Part shown: piece by piece, positions 54,487 to 64,000 of the stretch | Numbering within the stretch: the stretch's first letter is position 1 | Layout of the letters: each line of letters starts with the position of its first letter | Assembly (NCBI GenBank): GCA_002682825.1 | Contig: NOKP01000002.1 | Span: 3,351,378-3,415,377 of the forward strand | Reading direction: 5' to 3' | Origin: Neonectria sp. B-13 | Taxonomy: Eukaryota; Ascomycota; Sordariomycetes; Hypocreales; Nectriaceae | Length of the DNA: 64,000 nucleotides | Translations under genes and position numbers: made by a program | Notes under the pieces: model-generated | What the model was told of the DNA's origin: nothing | The model's input: the letters and a program-made list of their open reading frames with translations, nothing else | Databases searched by the model: none

Positions 54487-57400
54487 ATGAACACTACGAT
54501 GTCGGACTTCGACACTGGCATTGCAGCAAGAGACGACGGAACCCGACCCGACTTCAATTAGTACGCTGTTCCCCCCGTGCGCCTTTTCCCTCACTAGAAA
54601 GCTGACTTGGATTGTTCGCAGCGAGTTCCTCATTTTCGTCGCCTTGTGCGGCGTCCTCGCCGTCTTCTTCCTCCTCTACTTCAACCGAGTCTTCGCATCC
54701 CTCGTCTCCTACGCTATCCGAGCATGGACCTGGCACCAGTATCGTGTATATATTGATGTGCGGGCTGTTCAAATATCCCTCCTTGGTGGTCGAATATTCT
54801 TTACTGGCTTACGATATCATGGCGCAAACGAAACATTCGTCGTCCAACATGGCTACATAACCTGGAGGTATTGGTTACGCCGAGTTCGCGATGCAGACAT
54901 AATCAACTCCCGCCAGACGACGGCGGATCCCTCGGGAATTAGTAAGGAACACAATGCACAACTGCCGTGTCGGATTCACGTCGACCTGATCGGCCTGGAG
55001 TGGTTTGTTTATAATCGCAGTCCAGCTTACGATGGAGTACTGCGTGGCCTCACCGAACAACTCGACCCTGACGCCCACTCAACTGGAACATCAGAGAAGG
55101 ACGGAACCACGCTGAGATCCCGGGGGCCCAACCGAAACAAAGACTCCGAAGCTGGAGCTGGGGGACAGGGCCAAGGGACCCAAGGCTCCGAAGAGAAACA
55201 TGGCTCGGATGACCATGGGAGATTCACCTTCCATCGCTCCACCACCGGCTTTGGAAGCGCTGATGACGATGAGCGGTCGAATGGTGCATGCGACCCCTCG
55301 TTGCCATTTATGATCCAGCTGCTTCCCATACACATCGAATGCCACAAAGCCGCTGTTGTCATGGGGAATGAGAACACGAAGGGCATCCTGGTGGCCAAAA
55401 CCGATTCGATTTCCGTCGACGTGGACGCATCGGAGACAACAACTCCTGATCCCTACCGGCAAACCTTCAAGATCAAGTTCCAACACCCTGTGATAGAAAT
55501 GAAGGACAACGAAGATTTCAAGGAGGACCAAGTTTCTCGGGCAACTCGTGACCGAGAAGATACTGAAGGGCGGGAAGCGATGCCTAAAAGGTCCCTGTTC
55601 CGTCATCACCGCCGCAAGGCCCTTAGTTCGCTCCGCAACTTGGTACCTTACTGGCGAAGGTCCGTGGAGTCCTTCTCAACCGACTCGCGGACTGCAATCA
55701 ACACTGCTGCTTCGCAAGCACCTGGCGTCAGTCAATGGCAAGGGCTGACCCGGTATCTTGACGATCGTGATCAAGATGACAGGGCTCGCTGGGCCTCTGT
55801 CGAGTATGCCGCTGTCTCAACCGTCCTTGACAGTCCCGAGGCAACCATGACAGTGTACTGGGATGCTGTTGGAAAGGTAACGCCCGACGACCGCCGTCGG
55901 AAGGACAAGGGGTTTCCCATGAACATCAACGGTAGCGAACCACCAGCTTGGGGCATGGATTTCTCTGTCAAGGGTGGAACAATGAACTATGGCCCATGGG
56001 CAGATCGACAGCGTGCAGATTTGCAGCGGTTTTTCTTCCCTAGTCTTTGTAAGGATGCCACGCCAGCCCAGCCATTGGAGGTTGGGTCTTGGAGAGTCCC
56101 GACGCAGTTCAAAATGTACATCGAGATGGACGACATGATCACTTTAAGGGTTCCTATTAAGGAGGAATCCAAGAACTGGCGTTGGCGCGGCAAGGAGCCT
56201 CGGATGAGGCATCAGAAGGTTCCTACGAAGCGGAAACAAAGAAATCGAGCAAAGAAGGACAGCAAAGGCGACGCGGCCCAGTCACGCCCGGCGGGTTGGT
56301 TGGAAGTGAAAGTCCCTGCTAACTCTACGGTGAAATTCACTATGGATATGTTGGCTAGCCCAACTGGGTATTCTACGAACCTCGATGTCAACTTGCCAAG
56401 TTCTGAGCTATGGAGTAGCGTCAATCATGACTTGCTCTGGCGATCTGGAGCTCAACGACTGAATTGCGATCTTTCCAATCCCATTTCATGGAATGGGCTC
56501 AGGAATTGGTACTTCAACATCGACAGTGACAAGATGGAGTTGTTCATCTTGCGAGACCATATCTTCCTCCTGACCGATTTGGTCGACGACTGGACAAACG
56601 GGCCCCCACCAGACTATCTTGTCTTCACACCCTTCAAATACCACATTAATCTCACTCTTCAATCCCTGAAACTGTACCTCAACGTCAACGAGGCCAACAT
56701 CATCGATAAGGCAACTGCGATAGAGGCTAACACGTACCTCATCCTCTCTAGCCCGCGTCTAACAGCAGAATTATGCATTCCCGTCGACACATTTCGACCA
56801 AGCAAAAACTCCATTCCCTTTGACGTCCGTGCCGACACGTTGGATCTCGCACTTCGGGTCCCGGAATGGAATACTCAGGCGGCTTTTCTCTCATCTCGGG
56901 ATCTTGGTCATATCGAAGGCCTCGTTGTCGACGGAGGCTACCACTACAACGCAACAACTTCATCAACGAATACCGATACCCTGACGTTAAATGTTCGCGG
57001 ACAGTCCCCATATGTTTATCTATACGGGTTCCTTGTTCGGTATGCCATACTGCTGAAGGACAACTACTTCGGTGACTTTGTCCACTTTAAGACGCTAGAC
57101 GAGCACCAAGGGCAGATGCAGTTGAAAGAAAAGAACCCTGATGCGGAGGATACTAACCAGCCTCCTCACAAGAAGTCAAACGACATGGACGTTATTCTCG
57201 GCCTTAAGATTGATGACCTCCGGATCATGCTACCGACCAATCTCTACTCCGCCAATCGCTTCGTTCAAGGTGAACTAGCAAGTGTTTCCGCCGACTTGCG
57301 GTTCACCAACTACTTCATGGAGGTGGACCTTGAAGTGAGCCCAGTGAGCCTCTCGCTAGGCAGCTCAGAGGGGGAGTTGGACTCTCCTGGCATGTCTTCA

Positions 57401-60400
57401 TCCAATACTCAGCTCTTCATTGACGGCCTGCGCCTCTATGGACACAAGCTTTTTGGTCTTCCACCGACGGAGCCTGCCTACGTGTGCAACTGGGACATCG
57501 CAGTGGGCGCCGTTAGTGGAGAATGTACAGCTGATTTCCTGGTTGCGCTTCTGGGAGGAGCGAAAGGCCTCGCGTTCACTTTTGACGACAACGAGAATGC
57601 TTTGGTGCCCTACTCATCCTTGGTGTTTTACGATATTACCTTCGCCCGAGTTAGCGTCGATTCTGTCCGAGTTTGGCTTCATGTTGATGAAGCAGCTTTC
57701 CTGCTGTCAACTGATACCATTGACATCAAGTACAACGACTGGGCTCGATCGCACTACTCAAAACGTGCCAACATCAAAATACCGAACATCCAAGTTTCAT
57801 GTGTCAACGCAGAGTCAGCCGCAAGACAAAACTCAAGATACCACCATCCCGTGGACACGGAGGCGTACTTGCGAACTGACGTTGATCTTGCCATCATTGG
57901 GAGAAAGTTCCACTTCAGCGACGAAAGAAGACTCCAACAAGAATTGGTGCAGCGGGAAGATCAGAGGACACATCGCACCGAATTTCTTGTGTTGCCAAAT
58001 TATCTGGATGAGCTGATCCCGGAAGTAGTGGATCCTCCCGCTCAATGCGCGCCACCGCCGCCGCATCCTGCCGTCACTTTGGAAGGGGAGGGTGAAGACG
58101 ACTCTTACAAAACCATCTCATCTCGTCGTTCACGAGGCCTCAGTCACAAAAGCTCGTTCCTCTCCCTTGATCAAAGTCAACACCGGCCCCGTTCCAGGTC
58201 AAAGCCAGAAAGTCATCTTGAGCCTAGATCTGGATCGGTAGATAACCGACCGTCGTTGAGACAAAGAGGCTCTCAGGGATCGTTTGGACATTTGTCAACT
58301 GGAGATTACGCCACGAGAGAGAACCAAGCTTACTCCTCTGTGGCGTTCTCCAGCCAATATGTTGCACCGCACTTTCCACTTCAAGGCGTCCAACCAAACA
58401 CTCACGAAGTCCCATTCCAAAGTACTGAGGAAAGCGACGAAGATGATCCGTTCGAGATAGCAAATGCTGAGCTTGACGACATTAGCCAGAATTGTCTCAG
58501 CGAGGAGCACTCATATATGAGCGTCATGATCGAGTTCCCTTCTGGTATATCAGCCTTCGCCAATCCCACATCTATCCATTATGCGGCCTCGCTCCTTGAT
58601 GCGTTGCAGCCAAATGAGCCGGAAGACTTGCTGGATTCCTTCCAAGTTGATGCTATGACTCAAATCTTCGATCTCCAGAAGGAACGCGGCACCCAAGGGA
58701 AGATTCGAGACATATTGATTAGGGTGCCCAAAGCCAACTTTCGGCTTTTGAACTTGACAGTGTCTGACTCATCAGAGTCCTCCCAAGATGAACAAGATCA
58801 GTATGACTTGACGATTTCAAAAGTGGCATTGGTCACGCGAACCACTACCGATTGGGAAGATCCCTTCAAGCCAGAGACATGGAATTCGAGAACGTCCCTT
58901 CACCTACAACTGGGATCAGCAGAAGTTTCTGCCTCAGAACGTCTTTCCTCCCTACAAGAGCCGCAAGCGGCCGTCATGGCCCAGATTGATAACGTCACCG
59001 TGTCAATCGGCACGAAAGAGGTCAGATACATTGATGCTGAAGTTGGCTCAGTTGTTGGTAGCACAGCTTCTGGCAAGATCGAGTACCTTGCTTCTTTGAT
59101 ACACCGCACAGGGATCATTGCGACGGACCTCAAGCAGGTACTTTCAGAGACAATCGACAAACACCAAACCCGTCATAAATACTTCACCTATCGCCTCCTT
59201 GAACAAGGGCGATCGACCAACGACCCATCATTCCTGGTTCGCCCATCTGCTGTGCTTCGGTCAGCAAAGGACCATATTCGTACTTTTGATTCTTGGAAAC
59301 TAGCAATGCGGCTGCGTCAAATCTGGACATCTATGGACTCACAATCTCGATACCAGCTAATGCATCAATGCTGGGGTGGCATTCCAGATATCCCGAATGA
59401 CGCAGCTCTGTTTGTCATCGAGGCGTTTCAGGGATGGCGCAGTTGGGATCTGGAAAACTTGACGGAGTCTTTGCTGCTGAAGAACATATTTGGCCAAATT
59501 GGGGACAACACATCAAAGCCCGATGTCCAAATCCCATTCCTCGGCGTTTGCGTTCTTGATGAAGTGCATTTCATACTTGATCCGGGTCCGAAACAAAACA
59601 AGATCGGATTCGTCGACTTGGCTGCAAGAATTCATCAACAGGATGTCGACCCTGTGGACAACTCAGTAGAACGCGGAAAGGCAGACCAGCACCTGACGGT
59701 TCTCAATGTGTGCTGCTCCGAGGCGGCGATCAACCTGAACTGGGAGCTTTGTGAGTTAGCAGATGACATACTGCGGCTTTACAACAAGAATCGAGGCCAA
59801 TCCCAACCGAGCCCGGCAAGAGCCGCCCTTAAGAGCCAACTGAAACCAAGTCCGAAACCTATGCCCCCAATACATGTGGTGGTTGAGGTCACAAGAGGCT
59901 CTATTGAGTTGGAGACTATCAACCTCAATTCAAAGACTCTAAGCCACGGGCTCACGACGTCTCTCCTCCTTCACCGTGGGCAACAGGCGTCGAATTCTGC
60001 TAACCTGATGCTGAACTGCAACGCCGTAACCTCGACACTGCACAGCAACTCTCAGCTCCTCGGCATGTCACAGCTCAGGGAACCGAGCATCTTCTTGTCC
60101 CACGAGGTCCAAGAAACCGATGAAGCGTCCTGTCACACTGTCAAAGCCACTGCCAGCAGTAAAAAATTGACCTTTGCGGTCAAGGAAGACCCCATTGGGC
60201 TCATGGAGGTCGTTGACCTGCTTTTCCGTGACGAAATTACCCAGCTCTATCGCCTCAAGAGTCAATTGGCCACATCGCCAAAGCCAAAGCCGCGAAGAGA
60301 ACTAAGGAGGATGTCGGAGCGCCTTTCCAGCGTGAGGGTTAACATTGCTATGTTCCTGGACGAATACAGCATCTCCATTCCTTTCCTCCAGAGTCTGACC

Positions 60401-63400
60401 TATAAGATTACTGGAACTGTAGCACGAGCCGCAGCTGCAGCGAACTTTGGAAAGGAAGTCATTTTCGACTTCGACATAAAGGAAAACTACCACGAGATGC
60501 AAATCAACGTCAAAGACGAACCTCGCAGCATCTCTCTCGTACAAATTCCTCCGACAAATGGTCGCATCACAAGCCACATTGGCCAGACTGAGCATTATGT
60601 CACGGTTCTTTCGTCACTCGAAGTCGTGCAACTGGACGCCTCTGCAATTTACAGTCTACTCACTGCGTTGAACAAACCGCAGATATCCAGTGCAATCCAA
60701 GAGCTGCAACAGCAGACGAAGCTCATACAAGGCCATATCTCCGACATCTTTGGCTCAGACGGAACCGACACTCCTAAGCAAGTAGCTCCCGCAACTGAAC
60801 CGAACTTGATACTTGTATACAATGTTCACATGACCCTGGCTGGCCTGCAAGTATTCGCCAATACTTCTTTGAAGTCGGAGACAGAGCCGCTTGCCCGAGT
60901 ACTCTTCTCTCTGGATAGAGCTCATTTGCATGCCTCGAACCGGCATGAAGCGGAGGGCCCCGTTCTCAAGTATCCCGAGCTGCATGTCAATCTCAGCCAA
61001 ATCGGGCTTGACATTCGAAGAGGCCGGGAGGGCTCCATGAGATCGTGCGGGAGCCTTGGAGTAGGAGTCACCGTTTCGGCTAGCTCTACTATGGGCGAAG
61101 ATGGGAGAGAAACCTGGGTTTTCAACTTCAGCAGTGACGATTTCGAGTGCAAACTCGCGCCAGAAACCATTTCGACCGTTGTTGATGTTCTTGGCTACAT
61201 GGGCGAGAAGATCAAGGACCTCGACACCTCTCGCGAGCTGGATTACCTGCGAAAATTAAGGCAGTCTAAGCCGAAGATCACCATCAATGGCGGCGAGGAG
61301 CTGCCAGAAGACGCCGATTTCATTGACTCGGTATTGGCAAGCGTAACATATCATTTCGAGCTTCGAAACATTCGGGTTTGCTGGATCGTTGCAGATAACT
61401 TGAATGGGCAGTCTAGCCGCAAGGAGGACCTTGTCCTGTCTTTGAAACTCTTCCAGTTCGGCACTAGGACCAGACATTCAGCTAGGTTGGCTATCGAGAA
61501 CTTCCAGCTCCAGATGGTGCCGCCTGGCCAGGACATGAGTCTTCGATCCCTCCACTCGGCTCTTCTTCCTGAGATCATCTTCAACATTGCCTATGTTTCC
61601 ACTGCAGAAGCCCGTCGTATGGCGTTCCAGGCTGTGGGCGAGTCTCTCGATCTGCGCCTCACGTCAGGCTTTATTGTCCCTGCCGCTCATCTTGCCGAGT
61701 CGCTCTCGCTGTCGATGCAGAATGTGCAGCAGGCATCTACGCAATGGAATACCGCGGTTGCAGTTGCAGCACCTGACAAGAAATCAAGCGAAGTGCCCAA
61801 AAAGGAACCCCACCGGAGCATATTTGGCAACAAGAGGTTGGAGAATCTGCTTGTTGATGCGGATTTCGCCGGCGCTGTTGTCTATGTGGCGAGTAAGCGA
61901 CCCATGGATGACGCTACGAATTCAAGACATGGACGTCCTTCACTCGCTGGCAAGTATGGCCAATTCAACACGGATGATTCTGGCAGTGGAGTGGTTCTAC
62001 GCAGTCCTGGACTCGCTTGGAAGGTTGAGTATCGAGACAATGGACAGGAAGATCCTTCACTCTACGGTGAAATTAAGATCGACGCCTCCAGCAACATCCT
62101 TTACCCGTCGGTTGTTCCGCTTGTGATGGATATGATGTCGAGTGTGAAGGAGGTTGTCAAGGACGACGCGGAAGTTGAGCTGCCCAAGCAAGCAGAACCA
62201 CCGAAGGCCAAATCCGGAAAGTCTGGAGATGGGGATAACATTCTCACCGCGGACCCAAGCGCCGTTCTGGGTCGTCTGAAACTAAACTTGGGCTTGCGCA
62301 TCTGCAGACAAGAGTTCTCCCTCAGCTGTCAACCCATCGCTCGCGTTGCTGCCACGACGTGTTTCGATAACATTTACTTCACGGTGAATACTGTGCGTTC
62401 TGTGGAGCAAGGCAACTTCTTCGCGATCTCAGGAGCGTTTACCAAACTACACGCGTCAGTTCAGCATGTCTACTCAAGGGAATCGACAGCAAGCTTTGAG
62501 CTCGACTCTATCACGCTGTCGTTCATGAACAGCAAGCACTTCAGTGGAACAAGCGGAGTGTCGGCCATCATCAAGGTCAGCCCAATGGTAGTGGCCATCA
62601 ATGCCAAGCAAGCGCAAGACTTCTTGCTCTTCCGAGAGATCTGGTATCCCAGTGAACTACGTCAAGGATCCTCGGCACCAGTTCCAAAACTTCAGCCTGA
62701 AACTTCGCAGGGCCACTTGGTGCAGCGATATCAACAGGTGGCAGCGACAGCCGCGTTCCCGTGGACGGCAACCATCTCGATTGCCGCCCTTGATGTCACA
62801 ATTGACTTGGGTCAGGCCATTGGAAAGTCGGCCTTTGCAATAAACAACTTCTGGATTTCGTCCAAGAAAACATCGGATTGGGAGCAGAACCTCTGTCTCG
62901 GTTTCGATAAGATTGGCGTTGACTGCACCGGCCGGCTGAGTGGGTTTGTTGCCTTGCAAGATTTCCGACTGAGATCCTCAATTCAGTGGCCGAAGCGAGA
63001 GGAGGCTTTGAACGAGACGCCCTTAATCCAGGCCTCGATAGGCTTCAACGCATTCAGAGTCAAAGCCGCCTTCGACTATCAAGCTTTCTTGGTAGCCGAC
63101 ATTACCTCACTCGAGTTTTTGATGTACAATGTGCGTGAGAGTCTCGACGGTAGCGGAGACCGACTGGTTGCAATCTTCGACGGAGAATCTGTGCAAGTGT
63201 TTGGGACCACGACGACAGCGGCACAGGGTATTGCCTTGTGGCAAGCCATCAAGAAGCTAATTCAGGAAAGAAGAGAGAGCTTCCAGAGTTCCTTGAAAGA
63301 GATTGAAAAGTTCATGAAACGAAGGTCGACCGCCTCTCGAACCACAATGCCTCAGGTTGTACCAACACCTAAGCTTAAAGAGGAGGACACGCTTGCCAAG

Positions 63401-64000
63401 TCTCTCATCTCTCTGGACACGGATGTGGTGGTGACGCTCAAGGCACTGAACCTGGGCGTGTTCCCAAGTACCTTCTCGGATCATCAGGTTTTCAAGGTGG
63501 AGGCAATGAATGCGTATACTCGGTTTGCGGCAAGTATGGAACAGCGACGCATCCACAGTATCCTGAAGATGATGCTGGGCCAGCTTCGAATTGGTCTCGC
63601 AGGAGTTAGAAATGTGGAGGCGCCAAAGGCGCTGAGCGAGATCTCTGTGGAGGACGTTGTTCAACGAGCAACTGGATCCCGCGGCGGAACAATCCTCAAC
63701 GTCCCACAGGTATCAGCAGTCATGGAGACGTGGCAGAAACCGCGGTCCAACCAAATTGACTACATCTTCAAGAGCGCATTTGAAGGAAAGGTGGAAGTAG
63801 GCTGGAACTTCTCGCGAGTGAGCTACATCCGGGGGATGTTTGCCAACCACGCCAAGGCGCTGGAGCAGATTTGGGGCAAGGAGATACCGCTGACGGCAGT
63901 CAAGATCACGGGAGTGCCAGGGGCGGAGGCAGAACGGCGAGATGGCGAGCAGCAGAAGATTACGGCCGAAGTCAATGTGCCGCAGTCCAAGTACGACTAC
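54487..64000 (+). CDS. csf1: CSF1, giant bridge-like lipid-transfer protein (3' end outside window)
   Basis: Exon 1 is 54487-54560 and exon 2 runs from 54622 in one open frame to the end of the window (at least 3151 residues so far; no stop reached). I spot-checked the frame at a dozen points over 9.3 kb and found it continuous. The N-terminus has an ER membrane anchor (EFLIFVALCGVLAVFFLLYF, split from MNTTMSDFDTG by the intron) followed by the signature SYAIRAWTWHQYRVYIDV and LLGGRIFFTGLRYHG. Fungal Csf1 is the relative of animal BLTP1 and belongs to the Vps13/Atg2-like repeating-beta-groove bridges that move phospholipids between ER and other membranes. Yeast csf1 mutants are cold-sensitive, with lipid defects. 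The protein is near its usual full length, so little should be missing. Two low-complexity basic/Ser inserts lie near nt 56200-56280 and 58080-58300. Confidence 0.95.

Overview
The window is nuclear DNA of a filamentous ascomycete (Pezizomycotina, most likely a Sordariomycete). The evidence is short GT-AG introns of about 45-80 nt with CTAAC/CTGAC branch sites, compact genes on both strands, and fungal-specific families: a Zn2Cys6 factor, SRF1, an SH3 membrane protein, and a NACHT-ankyrin NLR with an esterase-like N-terminus. Species cannot be fixed from the sequence. Exon coordinates below come from reading splice sites by hand and checking that every model closes in frame.

Layout. 0-5 kb: cullin-1 (-) and an SRF1-like regulator of phospholipase D (-). 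7-12.4 kb: a small single-span membrane protein (-, 5' end unresolved), a PP2A-like phosphatase of the PPG1/PP4 group (+), a basic TP/SP-rich protein of unknown function (-), a doubtful two-exon gene (-) and a short bZIP factor (-). 12.4-17 kb is a gene-poor stretch rich in simple tandem repeats. 17-23 kb: a RING protein (-), a secreted GPI-type cupredoxin-fold protein whose copper ligands look degraded (+), and the mitochondrial AFG1 ATPase (+). 23-27.3 kb is again gene-poor. 27.3-34.2 kb: a transmembrane SH3 protein (+), two tandem secreted proteins resembling cyanovirin-N homologues (+,+), and a BTB/POZ protein (-). 34.9-43 kb is a housekeeping block: a TFIIIC subunit with C-terminal zinc finger (-), GPI8 (-) and SEC5 (+). 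43.4-45.7 kb: a factor with a C2HC finger plus an unusual Zn2Cys6 cluster (-). 46.4-50.4 kb: the NLR (-), with AT-rich sequence on both sides. 51.7-53.6 kb: a DUF300/TMEM184-type membrane protein (-). From 54.5 kb to the end: CSF1, a giant bridge-like lipid-transfer protein (+), running off the window.

The core genes serve ubiquitin ligation (CUL1), membrane and lipid traffic (SRF1, SEC5, CSF1, GPI8, DUF300 protein), Pol III transcription (TFIIIC) and mitochondrial quality control (AFG1). GPI8 would attach GPI anchors to proteins such as the cupredoxin-like one. The accessory content is the CVNH-like pair, the NLR with its AT-rich flanks, the atypical zinc-cluster factor and the repeat-rich gene-poor blocks. 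I see no CRISPR, prokaryotic element, rRNA, convincing tRNA or intact transposon.
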